Source of the DNA: Oryzias latipes
Lineage: Eukaryota > Chordata > Actinopteri > Beloniformes > Adrianichthyidae
DNA length: 64,000 nucleotides
Direction: 5' to 3'
Assembly (NCBI RefSeq): GCF_002234675.1
Contig: NC_019859.2
Location: 16,045,002 to 16,109,001, forward strand
Below the pieces are notes generated by a model. The model had not been told where the DNA came from. It saw nothing but the letters and a program-made list of their open reading frames with translations, and did no database searches. The translations under genes and the position numbers were made by a program. This document shows, piece after piece, positions 1 to 12,678 of this stretch; position 1 is the first letter of the stretch; every line of letters starts with the position of its first letter.

Positions 1-533
1 GTTGGGGATGCAGAGGAAATAGGGAGAGAGAGAAAAAAATTTAAGAGGTCTATTATAAGTAAAGTGGAACATTTCCTCATTATCACGTGAAAGAATTCAT
101 TTCTAAAGGAAATGGTTACATGCGTTCAAACGCAGGCCTAAAAGTTCAAGTTTCATATGACCTTACTTCATAACTTACAATTACAATCAGTCTGATAATC
201 ACTGTTTTCCCCTCTATGGGAAAGACATCCCTCATGACGCACATGCCGGATGAGATAAGGTTAGTGCAGAAAATATAGACTGCAGTTTCATTCGGAATTC
301 TGCACCAGGATTCTGCAGAATCGGCGAACTGAGCTCTTTCATTCTAGGCAGCTAAAGTATGTTGCTGGATCACCTAATTTTCTGAACATTATTATTACAT
401 GGAAAGCCTCATTTTGATGGATGCACACACAATAACTAATGAAAGTGAACAGAACTCTCAGAAAAACAGCTTTCCCACAATGACTCTCCTTTTCCCACCT
501 AATATTGCTTTAGTCTTCACCCCCCCCACCCCC

Positions 534-577
<44 letters not shown>

Positions 578-3500
578 TGGTCTATTCAGTGTTGTAAGCT
601 TGGCTGAACAGGGAGGAAACCAGTATACCAGTAAAGGCTTCTGACCTCAAAGGCGATCCATCACAGAGTCCAATTCAAAGTGTCAAGTTCTTTTGTTAAA
701 CACAAAAGGTAACCAACTGAACTGGGGAGTGGGAGGAAGTATTGGACTTGTCTGGTGTAACTGTAGACGCTCAGAAGTGCTACTATTTTAGCCTTACTAG
801 TCACCTGAGTGGACAGTGATTTACCATGAAAGAGTCACACCAGACAGATGCCTTCGCCAGAAATACACTCTGAAAGTGTCTTTTTCCGGAATTCATGTAA
901 GAAGTTATTGTAACACCTCACCTTAAGGGACACAAAAGCTTGCTTTAATTGTCAGAAAAAAATACTTTATTCTTTCATATTTACTTTTTGACAAACCAAA
1001 TCTTTTAGCTTCTTTTAGAAAATAATAGCAGACTTTTTTAAGTTACGAAAACTAAAAAAAAAAAAAAAAGCTTAGTGAAAAAAGCCACCATTGATTACCT
1101 AAAAAAAAGTTACAAAAAAATTAGGATGATTAAACAATAGTAGATTGTAGAATTAAACCAAACTTATAAAACTTTTCAAAATAAGACTAATAATATTTTT
1201 ATTAGTCATCTTTATTTTTTGTTCTAATTACCAGCATTACCACCAGGTAATCCCCGGAGGGGAGTGGGAAAGAGGGACAATACATGAAGCGCACTGCACC
1301 AAACAGAGGCATAAAACTACATAATAAATAAACTATCAAGAATAGAGGAGAAGTACATGATTCAAACATGTTAATAGTAAGTTGCATGCACTTTGGCACG
1401 TATAGTGATTATAATAAGAATAATAGAATATCTACATTTTTAGCATATTGATATTAATGCAATATAGTATTAATCTATGCAGGGGGAATGGGCCGCCCTG
1501 GCCTAGTTTATGAAACAATCTTTCCTCTGTGGAGAAATATGTATAATGGATGTAATCAAAAATGTAATTATTCCCCCAAAGTTCTTTACTGTGGGTAAAA
1601 TATGGGGAGCAATAAGTTAAATATTCTAAGATTACTAGCTATGGGCTGGCAATAAACCTGTCCAAAACAGGAACCTTATGTGGACTTTATCATCATTTTT
1701 TAAATACTAGGGTTAAATAAACTATTTAATAAGTTTGACAAAAATTTATAGCAAAATTAACACCTAAATTTTAATGGAATCCTTCTACCTAAGTAAACAT
1801 TTTCACACCTTTTTTATTTTACGGAAATATCTGACTGCTGCATTTATATTTTAAAAACTTCCCTGTAAATCACCTACCATCAATTCTGAATGCTTCATTG
1901 AGTTTTTTGATGAATGGACATTCTTATTAAAAAATCAAAGTAAAAAAGAGAAAAAAACAACAATTGCCTTGATTTACCTGATCAACATGATCAGACTGCA
2001 ATGTTTCTGCTTTATTACATGTAATGAACATAATAAAATGCCTTGAAGAAAGGCTGTAAGGGGATCACAGTGAACTGGAGGACCAGAGCAAGGCGGGTCA
2101 CTGCTCGGTGGAATTTCAAACTCATTCATCACTTCATGAGATGCAAGCACGAATAAAAAGACTCTCAAAATGACAGACTGCTTCGAGTCCACAAGGGGAA
2201 AAAAAGGCATGTGGACACACTGTTACTGATTAGTGTGGAAATGTCTGAAGGAACCGCAGCAGATGAGATATGACAGGCCAGAGTAGCAAAGTAACCAAGA
2301 GCACGAAAACCGATTGATGTGACAGACTGCAAAGCATCAGGTGCAATAGATAAAATTATTGGGGTTTTTTTCTCTCTCTTCTCTCTGCATCACAAATACA
2401 AGCTTGCAGAATCTGAGGTATTTGTCATAAAAAGTAAAATGGACTTTGAGATAATCCTTTATGATTGTTGTTTTTGGCCTGGTCAGTTGGAAGGAGTTTC
2501 CCGTGGGATCACCTTGTTCTGACACGTTATATTAGCTCCAGTCTCCTCATGGTATTCACTTTTTGATCATTATTAAGTAATCTGTAAATGTTTCCAAATG
2601 TACCATTGCCTGTTTGTTCAGAAGGCAACAGGAGAAAAGAAGCATAGGAGCTGTGAAATCTGGATTTGGAACACAAACTGAATTCCCACCTTGAATTCAG
2701 AATCTAAAAACCCTCCCAAATATGCAAAACACATAGTCATTTATAAAACATGGGGCTATTATTTCAAGGAAGAAAAAAAATCAGACTTTAGATGTTCAGT
2801 GTTTCCATGACAGATTAGAGTGGCATCATTTGCAACATTTCATGTCTTATTGCATCAAAAGGGCTTGCAGTTGAAGTTCACTGGGATGCCGACTGCATGG
2901 CTATGTCAGGAAAACACATTTATATATAAAATACTGCAGGTCAGAAGTCCAGATCTCAAGACTTCTCTGAAACTAGGATAGTGCTCGATGTTGGGACTTT
3001 TGTATCTCGTCAAAATTTTACATTACTTCTCAGTCTTAGAAGAACTTCAGAATTTCGTTTCTGTTACAAGAGTAATTTGAACAAAACGTTTTAAATCTCA
3101 CTAAGGCTTTCAAGGCGGATATCAGCAGTTAGAGACACTGTCTGACACACTGTGTGAAGCCCAGCTTCAGCCTCTAATAATACATGTGATTAAAGTCCGT
3201 GTTGGTTTATTTTTTCAAGCCTTACTCGTGGATCTCATCTTCCAGACATTGACATCACGACTGACCACCCACAACTGTGTGGGTCGGCCTAGTTTGAGTC
3301 TGCCTTTGATTCTGCATCATTCTGGAATTTGTTTATGTTCCTAACAGGATTTGGGGTTCCCCAATGATCAGACCCAGCAACATGTCAGTCATGCCTTGCT
3401 CAGGAGGCGGAGCAAAAAGACTGAAACTCCATGCATGGGATTCAGAAAGAAGATGACATTATGCGAGTGAGCGCCTTGCTCTCTAGTGGACCATGTCTGG

Positions 3501-4950
3501 CAGATGTGAGCTGGCAGCCGGATGAAGAGTCTCATTCTGCAGGTGGCTAACCACCGCAGCAACAGGCCAAGAGGAAGCATGTCTGCTTCCAGGAAAGTAC
3601 TTGTTTGGATGTTCAAAGAAAAACACATTTGTTGAGAGTTGTGCTGATTCAAATGTAGACAGCTGTGGATGTTTTTATTACTGGAATTTTTCTGGAACAG
3701 ATTTATAAGGAAATATCTGTGTCCAACTTTGAGACAATTGCCTTCGTTTTTTTCATAGTAAAACCTTTGTTTTCTGAACAAGAAAAAAAAAACGTTGTTC
3801 AGATTTCAGTTGTGCCCGTCGTAAAAGATGAGATAAACAGTTTTTCCTTTCAGTGACGGACATCTCAACTCAACAGAAATAAATTTGTGAAAATTGAGAA
3901 TGGGATTTTATGTGTCCAAAGACAGAAATGTGGACATTTTTCCATTTTATTTCTGCTCCATATCTCCTCCAACTTTCATAAGAATCTCTTTTTCAGGATT
4001 TTTTAAACTTTTGCTTAGTTAAATGTTGCTCTGTGTTCTTCTGCCCTTACTTACATTCAAACTGGTATAAGTTCAAAATAACGTCAATCATATAATCAAA
4101 TATCTTAATTTATTTCAATTAATACATACATCTTTTTAAAGGACTTGGCACAGTATATATGCGATCAGACAGACACACAAACACAAAAATAACCTATAAA
4201 CAATTTTTTTGTCAGGTTCTTGCTTGTGGATGAACAAACAGCAAACAGTCTGAACATCTTTGCAGCTGCAGTGAAAACACCAGCATGCTTTTGGTTTTAA
4301 TCGTTCATAAGAAGAAAAAAAACCCATTTTATTCTGTATTGCAAAAACATACAATTTCTGCTTTGGATTAAGACCTGTTGAGCTATTTTCTGATGGATGG
4401 ACTCCCCTGTTTTCTGATCCAAGCTTCTTTCAGTGTCAGATATAGAGATTTTGAAGGGTTTCTGCACTTTGGTATACAATCCTCCAAATGTAAAAACTGT
4501 AAACTCATGTTTCGCTTTTTCTTTGTCTTTGTTTTAAACCCTTTGTTTTCCACTACAACTAATAGTATGTGAATTTGGTAGGGTTTTCGGATTAAATACA
4601 AGTTCTTTGTTGTGTGATTAAAGTAAACTTTGACTTGATATAATTTAATGCATCTGTTCCTCTATATGTGCCTAAATTTAATTGCAATTGTGCCTAATTA
4701 AAAAAACAAGTTTATGGTTCTTTTAATATGTCTCCTCTGTCATTGTAAGTACAATACAATAAAGCAGTTCGGTTTCAGCTTGTGTATTTATTTAGAAGAA
4801 ACACACCAGAAATTGTAAAAAAGTCTGAAAAGTTTTTTTTCCAAAAAATGTTTCACACATTTGCAGAGCATTGCTGACAACAAATGTCTTACCTGCTTAT
4901 TGACACATTTCATGATTACAAAAACTAGCCTCAATCTTCTGTTTTCAAAT
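1..4950. other. intergenic, no gene seen
   Basis: AT-rich sequence without a frame of recognisable protein or paired splice sites. Contains the C/CA-rich microsatellite at 519-574 and a poly(A) run near 1056-1069. Open frames up to 130 codons (3389-3781, minus) look random in composition. Confidence 0.6.
519..574. repeat. C-rich then (CA)n microsatellite
   Basis: A run of C and CCCA units passing into about 15 CA dinucleotides. Confidence 0.9.
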
Positions 4951-5417
4951 GTAAAGACCCACTCCAATACAAATAGGGTTTTTGGGTGTTTTTAACATGT
5001 TCTTGCAGAATTTTCTCATGATGAAGGACAAAAATGTAAAGAAGATTAAAACTGCATTTCTGCGTATTTCTTTATTCAAACTGAGGTGAATCAGGAGAGG
5101 CATGTAGTTGTTAGGTACAACCATCGCCCGCAAGCTGCCCCGCTCTGTTACTCGCCATTTTTGTTGCCTCGGTAATGGGAGAGAGTGTACACAGAGGGAT
5201 GATGGGAGATGAAAGGAGGCTCACTCTGCGTCAACAGTCCCGCCTACAACTTAGAGGGGAATCTTGAAAGAATCTCTGCCGCTCTGAAAATTATGTCCTA
5301 GAAAACTACAAAGGTTTTTTTTTTTTCATTTTGATAAAAAACAACATAATCATAATTATAAGACCACTGGGAATGCTTTGAAAATAGATCAAAAAATGAT
5401 CAGAGTGGGACTTTGAG
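4951..5417 (+). mobile_element. MITE family A, copy A1 (about 467 bp)
   Basis: Begins TAAAGACCCACTCC and ends GATCAGAGTGGGACTTTGAG, imperfect terminal inverted repeats of about 15 bp. Shares long internal stretches (TTTCTCATGATG, TGCCTCGGTAATGGGA, ATGTCCTAGAAAAC, GACCACTGGGAATGCTTT) with copies at 10.0-10.8, 11.1-11.5, 19.1-19.5 and, reversed, 29.7-29.85 kb. No protein. Superfamily undetermined. Confidence 0.7.
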
Positions 5418-6627
5418 AGGCCAAATGTTGCAGTTCCTCAAAAGTCCACTGGGTTTCAGAAGGTTTCAATATGGTAAAAAAAACAAAATTCAAAAAGAGA
5501 ATAAAAAATGAGTTAACAAAAGTTTCATTAATTTATGAGGGGATTTTGTTCAAATCAGTTGTTTTTGTTTTATTTGAGCTGATATTTGTACATCCCCTTT
5601 TTTATATTAATAATTTATTGATTGGCAGGTTGATGTACCAATGAAAAGACTTAACATCACTACATTTTTCTTGTCCCATCCAAACAACCATTTTTGGGTA
5701 CTTGTTGTCCAATTGACATACACACCCTGCTTTAGGCTGAAGATAACAAATCTAGTGAACCCATTTTTGTTTTTACTTTCAAATACAGAAACATTAAATT
5801 TAAACTTATTCATCGTAATCACGTCACTCTTACTTTAATATTTCCAAAAGCATACTTTCAAAACTAAGTAAAACTGGTGCTTTAAAAGCGTCAACAGGAA
5901 ACATACAGTAAAATAAAAACATGAAAAATGCCACAAATTCTACTATTTTCAACTATTTTCTAACCTGAGAGTACCGAAAAATTCAAAAACCCAATACACA
6001 AATAAAAAGGGAAAACCTGCTTTTGAGCAAATCAGAAATTACAAGTCCACTCATGACTTATTGTTGAGGTTGTAAAAGAGTTACGTACCTTTTAGTGAGT
6101 GTGGACGGTGAAACTTAAACCGCCGAAAGAACAAAATTCATTGTCTGATTCACACATCTAAGGCCGAATCCGAATTCGGTGACGCTTTCTTTTACAGTAC
6201 AGTACTTACAATGTGTCTACTCGGTATTTACATGGTCGTTGCCATGTGTTTTATGCTAATGCAAATTGTAGGTGCAAATAATATTTATAAAGAAGAAATA
6301 CACACAGGCATTGCCTATTAAAACATTACTTTTGTAATTCTTTGATTCTTGCAAAGTAGATTTTTTTTATGGCAATTTTGATTTTTCCTTTATTTTCTTT
6401 GTTGTTGTTTTTGTTTAATGTAACTAAAATATACTTTGTACTTCATCAAAAAAGTGAAGTTGTGAATAATATATCATGTTTATAAATGAGGATAATTGAT
6501 TGATTTCCAGCATTGCAGTCAAAATAATAAAGAATTCATAGAGATTTATCAAACTCATTACAGAAATGATTAAATAACTAAAATATGCTTTGTACTTCAT
6601 CAAAGTCATTATGGTTTTTACGTTCAT
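5418..6627. other. intergenic; LINE 3' fragment near 6490-6575
   Basis: Mostly unique AT-rich sequence. At about 6490-6575 the string ending CATTGCAGTCAAAATAATAAAG, then TTTATCAAACTCATTACAG, matches the 3' end of the minus-strand LINE at 49.2 kb, so this is a short copy of the same family. TAACTAAAATATRCTTTGTA occurs twice (6421, 6575) as a direct repeat. Confidence 0.5.
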
Positions 6628-6987
6628 TTGAGCTTATATTTTGATTTTTACAAACCCGGAAGAAGTCCTGCTACATTACCAAACTCTGCTGAAGGAATTT
6701 CGACGGACAAAAAGCACGACCCCACATGTCGCCAGTGTAATATAGACAAAAATGCAATAGATTTGACTGCAACTATTGCAGAAGTGACTTTGGCTGGAAA
6801 AGGTAAGGATCTGGGGCCATTTCCTGTTTTCATGGTGGGTGACAAACTCATGAGCTATGCAAAGGAGTGTGAATCATTCCTGGAACAACACAAAACTCTG
6901 GAAGAAAAGATAATTAATATGAAAACAAATCTGTTCTTTGGAATGCTCCTTTTTACTTTTTTGTACTTTAAACAAATTTCATGGTGA
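6628..6987 (+). CDS. unrecognised 119-codon open frame, doubtful
   Basis: Reads from MSLYFDFYKPGRSPATLPNS through a Cys pair (CRQC) and FPVFMVGDKLMSYAKECESF to a hydrophobic end. I do not recognise it. Composition in the middle is more protein-like than neighbouring random frames, and an internal GGAAAAGGTAAGGA (near 6800) could be a splice donor, so it may be an exon or pseudogene piece, or part of an unknown repeat. No promoter, partner exon or homologue was seen. Confidence 0.15.
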   Translation: MSLYFDFYKPGRSPATLPNSAEGISTDKKHDPTCRQCNIDKNAIDLTATIAEVTLAGKGKDLGPFPVFMVGDKLMSYAKECESFLEQHKTLEEKIINMKTNLFFGMLLFTFLYFKQISW

Positions 6988-7203
6988 TGACACTTTGTAT
7001 GCTGCAGAAGTGTATCATATTAAAGATTGTTGTTTTCACTGCTGTCTTGTTTCTCTTTAAATTTGAGACATTTTACAAGAAGGAACCAGACCAGAATATG
7101 TTTTTAGAATGGAGTTACTTCACCCGTACCAACAAGTTAGCATTGTCTCATTTGGTAAGGTTAAAAGACCAAGTGTGTATGTACACTGTATGGGAAGGTA
7201 ATA

Positions 7204-7430
7204 CGTGAACATACCCAGCATTTACTACTGAAAGTACCATGTAATAGAGTGGAAATAGGGCTGATTTTCTTTTATAGTCCAGTTTCATTGTACTTAAGGG
7301 GAAGGTACCAAGTACTATTCAAGTGAATATACCCTGTATTTAGTAATGAAAGTCCCATGTAGTTGAGTGGAAATAGGGCTAACTTTCTTTTAAAGTCCAG
7401 TTTCATTGTACTTAAGGAGTAGTTTCTGGG
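7204..7430. repeat. 118-bp tandem duplication
   Basis: Two diverged units: GGAAATAGGG at 7251 and again at 7369 (offset 118), each followed by TTTCTTTTAWAGTCCAGTTT and CATTGTACTTAAGG. Confidence 0.75.
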
Positions 7431-7499
7431 GTAAATTCCTGGTAAATACCATGAAACATACAACAAGTGCAGACTTAAATTCAAGGTACTTTATCTGTA

Positions 7500-7885
7500 C
7501 TTAACTTGTTCTTACATGTGGTAAGTACCACAAAAGACACTGTTGCACAATATGTACATACCCAGTAAGTATATCATAAATACCCAGTATGTACCATATA
7601 AGTATGAACCAAATAGTACCACATAAATACACAGCAAGTACAATGTAAGGACCAAGTAGACACATAAAAGTTCCATGTAGAAACCCAGTAAGTCCCATGA
7701 AAAGTACCATGTAAATACCTTTTAAGTACCCAGTAAATTCCATAAAAAGTACCATGTAAACACCCTGTTAGTACCCAGTAAATTCGATTAAAAAGTACCA
7801 TGTAAATACCCTGTAAGTACCCAGTAATTACACTATAAGTACCAAGTAAATACCACTTAAGTACACTGTAAGTACTGTACTGTAA
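7500..7885. repeat. GTACC-rich degenerate tandem array (about 45-bp units built from about 10-bp words)
   Basis: The word AAGTACCATGTAAATACC recurs; AGTACCAT starts at 7703, 7748 and 7794, giving units of 45-46 bp, with shorter TAAGTACC/CCCAGTAA words throughout. Frames on the minus strand are long only because the repeat unit lacks stops. Abuts the inverted-repeat element at 7897. Confidence 0.8.
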
Positions 7886-7896
7886 AAGAAAAAGTT

Positions 7897-8304
7897 ATCC
7901 CGAATTCTTCCCCTGCTGCTACGGGTTCTCCCTAGGGGTGGGGTTGTCTGAAATAGTTTATTAATGGCTAACCCTCAAGGCGGAGGGTTAACCGAGCCCT
8001 CCGCCGCGAAGGTGCTGTGCCGTGGAGGAGAAATGCCTTTCTACACTTGGGTGTGCTCTGATGCACAGAAGTTTAAATTTAATTGTAAGTAATGACTTTT
8101 TGTTTTAGCATGAACTTTTTAAAATTATGAAACCAACGTTTCTATGTATTTGCAAGCCCTAGTAGCTCTGCACTAACGTAGCTAACCCCTGACTATTGAT
8201 GACATCATCGAGAGGGAGTAACTCTATTTTTCCATACCTCTCCTTTTGGAGGGCTAAAATTTAGGAGTAGGTACAGGCCGTAGGGGTATGGGAAGAATTT
8301 GGAT
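7897..8304. mobile_element. putative MITE with about 25-bp imperfect terminal inverted repeats
   Basis: Left end ATCCCGAATTCTTCCCCTGC, then TGCTACGG; right end, read inverted, ATCCAAATTCTTCCCATACC, then CCTACGG. About 408 bp, no coding. An internal inverted repeat TAACCCTC/GAGGGTTA near 7970-7993 could form a hairpin. Target duplication not clear. Confidence 0.45.
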
Positions 8305-10000
8305 TCGGCTAACAGATTCCACTCTCCACAATGGAGATGTCCTCCAGCTCACATCAGGATCCCTTCTGCTGTGTCAATTTAATCAAAAGTCCAGCACTGC
8401 TTTCAAAACCTCTTTTCACTGCACATTCCAGGAAGATCAACTGAAGGCTGCAGCCAGCGGTGAGCACGGCTCAGTTTAAAGGACATGCTGGCAGATAATT
8501 GTTCCTATCCTCCCATTTCCACGGAAGATGGATTAGCCCATTTCCGAAGACTCGGACCTTCAGATGGGAGTATGAATGCGCCCTATTGCTGCCTTGAACC
8601 GACTCAGATTATTTAATCGATAGCAGTGACCCCTCACTGGCGGAGTGCTGACCACATGAAAGCATCAAACACTCTGGGATGCAGATGCCCAGAAGGCCAT
8701 TAATGCTTCTAAATCAAACTGTGCCCTCTCTGCCTGGGGCTGTGGAAAACAGTGCAGAGCACTGTCACTGCTCCGCCTGATATTTGAAGTCGTCTTTAAA
8801 GATGTGACTCCTTGTCCCCTTTTTTCTTTCCAGCAGAAAAGACAAGCTTCATGGAGGATCATATGGGAAAATAGGGTCATAAATATGAGCATCAAAAGAC
8901 AATAAAGCGCAGGTATTACACCGAACAATACTTGAAAGCAATCATTTGCTATTTATGTTTTAATTCTGAGATTGCCTGGATCTGAGAGGATTTAACACAA
9001 TTGTGCTAAGGTTTGCATTCAAATAAATTTCTGTCTTTGGCTCACATGCTCATGAACCATGAATAACAGGCTCCAGGTAAAGTTTTAACAGAACCCCAGA
9101 GACAGGAGCCAGAGTTTGGCAACCCACAACCGCTCCCCGAAAAGAGATTTATGATCTGATCAGCATGGGCTATAAATACCATATTCTCACGATAAACTGC
9201 GATTTTCTAAATATTTCATTGAATCAATATGGTAAACCAGAAAATTAGATAATACTGACTGTGGATATGAAATGGCACGCCTGGACCTCAGCTATGCGTC
9301 GACAGGACAGATAAAAATGTACACTTAATTGTTGCCGCTGAGATCCCATGAGGAGTGTTGATTAGTTCTGACAGTAATAGTGTTTTAATTGGAACCAGCC
9401 TCGGCCAAATACATGAGAGCCCGTTAGTGTACATGCTATGTCTAGTGCGGGCGTGCTTTCTGCAGTTTACCTCAAAGTGCTGCTTTAAAATGTCTGCAGT
9501 AATTACAGCCGCATACAACTGTTGGCTCGTAACTCCAGGACCTGTCTGCAGACGTTGAGTAACACTGTTTCCTGGTTTCTGGCGTGAAGCTGATAGCTAT
9601 ATCAGTGTGTCAACAAGTTTTAGGACAAGAGTTACACAATGTGCTTTATAAGTGGGCAAAGTGTTTGCAGAAGTCTAAGCTTGAAAGTCTTGGAATCTAA
9701 CTTTACTTTAAAGTTTGTTTGTTATTTTATTTATTTAAATATATACATTTAAATCAACTACATGTACTTTTCTAAAACAAATGGGCATGTCTGTTTGTCA
9801 GAAAATAGTAGGCTACTGCAGCTCTCCCTGTTGGTGTCAAAAAAACAGATTTCAAGTTTTTCCCACTTAAATATCCTTTCTTTGTCAATTTATTTGACAA
9901 ATATTAAATAAATATTTGGTCATTGTCTTGCCTATCGTTGTGGCCACCCGGCCACATGTCACTGAATTTTGTTTTATTTTTAATTTGATTTAAAACTTTA
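8305..10000. other. intergenic, mostly unique sequence
   Basis: Balanced base composition and no recognised repeat between about 8305 and 9560; then AT-rich. No coding exon found. Could hold conserved regulatory elements; not testable here. Confidence 0.4.
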
Positions 10001-10009
10001 AATCAAATA

Positions 10010-10805
10010 TTGGAAGAGTGAAAAAATTTCCAGACCCATCTCAAAGAAAATTCTGGTTTTGGTGTTTTTTCACATATTCTTATGTCATTTTCTCATGATG
10101 GATGGCATATATTAGGAAAGTTAATCTTAAAATTGCATTTCTGGGTATTACTTTATTTAAAACCCTTGTGCTATCTTAGATGACCCCACCCTTACATTGA
10201 CGTGTTCTCCCTACCATGACAAAGGTGGATAAAGGTGGACAGATTTCATGTAATCCATGGACACCAGTGAAGATCACAAATCATCGAAGAAAAAAGGTTC
10301 AGAGCACTGTCTAGTGGGTCTAGATGACCCAACTCCCAACGTTAAAGTGCCTAGGATAGCACAAGGGTTACACCGTTGTAGTTCAGGAGCAGACGATAAA
10401 ATGCTGTTTAAAAAAAGTTGTAGCAGTGACATAGGTGATTCAGTTGATGGCCCACAAGCTCCCTGCAGACAAATACATCCATGAACGTCTTTGTTTTTCT
10501 CGTCTGACCTGGAATCTGACTCAAAACTCCAATACTGCTCGCCACTTTTGTTGCCCCAGTAATGTTAGGTTGGGTTGTGAGGGACTGTAAGCTAGCGGGA
10601 GAGCTTGTAAAAATAATGAATGGTGGGAAGTTGGAGCGGCCTTACCAACATGGGCAAATTTCTAATGAACCACTGCCGCTCTACAGAAATATGTCCTAGA
10701 AAACAATTCAGTTATTTTTATGGCTAAAAACAGTATAATCACAATTTTAAAAATCCGTTGGGAACTTTTTGACAATAAATCAAAAGATGATTAGAATGGG
10801 ACTTT
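10010..10805 (+). mobile_element. MITE family A, copy A2, interrupted by MITE B1
   Basis: Family A words (TTTTCTCATGATGGATG, TTGTTGCCCCAGTAATG, TATGTCCTAGAAAACA, GATTAGAATGGGACTTTAAA at the right end) flank a family B element at 10161-10369. Left end diverged. Confidence 0.65.
10161..10369 (+). mobile_element. MITE family B, copy B1
   Basis: About 209 bp. Termini AACCCTTGTGCTATC and GATAGCACAAGGGTT are exact inverted repeats. No protein. Confidence 0.85.
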
Positions 10806-11089
10806 AAAGAATTGGGACTAAAAATCTCTTTTTTATCATTTTGATTTGATGAAGGCAATTAATTGCCTTATTTTGATAACAACTGTATGTCTCTCTTGTT
10901 CACATGTCATTTAGTTTACTGTAGGCTGCACACAGAAAAGAAACACATGAGCTTCTCTGGCCTCCTCACACCCGCTGCTTATCCATTCCAGGATTCCAAT
11001 TTAAATTTTAAATCATTGTGAATCAGAGGAGCAGGAAAACAAATTTCATTTGAAAAATAACTTATTTGTGACAAAGAAAATATGCGAGG

Positions 11090-11495
11090 CAGTCCTCAAG
11101 CACCTTGCTCTGCCTCCATTCTGATTCATCCACTTGTAGATTAGATCCACTTATGTCTTTGTTTTCTTAGTCCGAGCTGGCATCTGGTTCAAATCTGTAC
11201 GGCTGGATAGCTCAGATATTGCCATTTTTGTTGCACTGGTAAAGATATAGGTTGGGGGTGTGAGGGGCTGTAAGCAAGCGGGAGAGCATGTGGACAGGTG
11301 ACGGGAAAGGGGAGTGGGGGGGTTTTTCGCCAAAGGTTCTGCCAACAACTCAGAGACAAATTTCTAATGGACTGGTGTCACTCTGTGTCCTAGAAAACAA
11401 ATTCGATTTTTAAAATGTTGGTTAAAAAAAGGCCTTTACAAGACTACTGGGAATGCTTTTACAATCAAAAGATGGTCAGGGTGGGTCTTTAAATT
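11090..11495 (+). mobile_element. MITE family A, copy A3
   Basis: Shares CCATTTTTGTTGC, CAACTCAGAGACAAATTTCT, GTGTCCTAGAAAACA, CTACTGGGAATGCTTTT and the right end GGTGGGTCTTTAAA with the other copies. Left limit uncertain. Confidence 0.6.
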
Positions 11496-12494
11496 GTAGG
11501 TTTTTTTTGGATTGTAACAACAAAAGCCTGAATGCTGAACTTTTGCAATAAATTTTCAGTTTTGCATGTTTGGACTGTGTGTAGGAATCTGCTCCATTCA
11601 CATTTGTAGTTATCCTGTTACCACCTCGCTACTAAATGATCAGGAATCACTCAGGTATTCTCTGCATCAAAGACTCTGGTAAAACTACATTCTCTAACTT
11701 TTGTTCTCTCATTTCTTCTGTCTAAACCAAGTTTTACACAACACTTAGTTATTCTAATGTGTTCAAATAAAGGTATGGATCAAAGAGAGTATTCGTTTTA
11801 GTATGCACTGAGGTTTCAAGTTATCTTCTTCTAACCCTGATCCTGTTCAACTAAACACAACATGAGAATTGTAAGACTCTCTCCTGTAGGCGTCAATCTG
11901 ACTTGGGCCTGTCCATCCTGGAAAAGTACTTCTTTGTTGTTTCTCCAAGCCGCTGTGGTTACATCAGCTTTACGTGTTAACTTGCTATCAGTGTTACTTT
12001 GTTGGCCAGGATTAAATGGCAGGACTACAATGCTCCATTGTGCTTAAACCTGTGATGTTGGTGCACATCGAGGTAACAGAGGTGGACCTCGGAAACACAA
12101 TGTTCTCTGCAGCTCCTTCTTGTTTGATCTCGGCGCTGAAAGTTTGGCAGACAATTCTTGTAAGATAATAATTCAAAGGGTGTAAAAAAAGAAAATAGTA
12201 AGTATTTTACTGCAAAAAAATAGTTTGTCGTTGGGTTTCATGAGAATCATCATTACATTTTTACAACAGCATTTTGAACTGCAACTTAGTCTAGTAACAT
12301 CTATAAGTGAGTCAAATGAGATATAAAAAAAAGATTCTTGCTTTAATCAAATTACTATTAAACCTAATCTAATGTAAAATTGTGAAAAAAAACTATGTAA
12401 ATGTTCAAAAATAATGTTGGGAAATGACTATTTTTCTTTTAATGCATTTTTAAGACAAAAAAACGCACATTTGCTCTCTACAATTTTTTAAATT
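11496..12494. other. intergenic, nothing recognised
   Basis: AT-rich unique sequence; no coding exon or repeat recognised. Confidence 0.5.
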
Positions 12495-12678
12495 TCAATT
12501 AAATTGATACTTTATTTATCCCTCAATAAGGAAATTCTTCTCTGCATTTTGACCCATCCCCTGGGGGGAGCCGCACTTGCAGGGGGCGACAGCTAGCTGG
12601 GGAGTGCAGGGATTGATCCACCAACCCTTTGGTTGTTGGATGACCTGCTCTACTGCCTGAACTAAACTGCTGCCCTAT
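12495..12678 (-). mobile_element. tRNA-derived SINE
   Basis: On the minus strand it starts GGGCAGCAGTTTAGTTCAGG with an A-box-like TTTAGTTCAGG, then a B-box-like GGATCAATCCC, then a body ending GGATAAATAAAGTATCAATT, a LINE-like tail common in fish. Confidence 0.65.

Noticed and set aside
399..644. 81-codon frame over the CA repeat
   Set aside because: Half of it is microsatellite (THTHTH).
3389..3781. 130-codon minus-strand frame
   Set aside because: No motif, no splice context and no recognisable homology; length is within chance for this much DNA.
7500..7885. CRISPR-like spaced repeats
   Set aside because: Units are degenerate and contiguous, with no unique equal-length spacers, and the DNA is vertebrate.
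10257..10484. Plus-strand frame of 75 codons, repeated at 22477
   Set aside because: Lies in MITE family B (GLDDPTPNVKVPRIAQG comes from the repeat) and is not maintained across copies.
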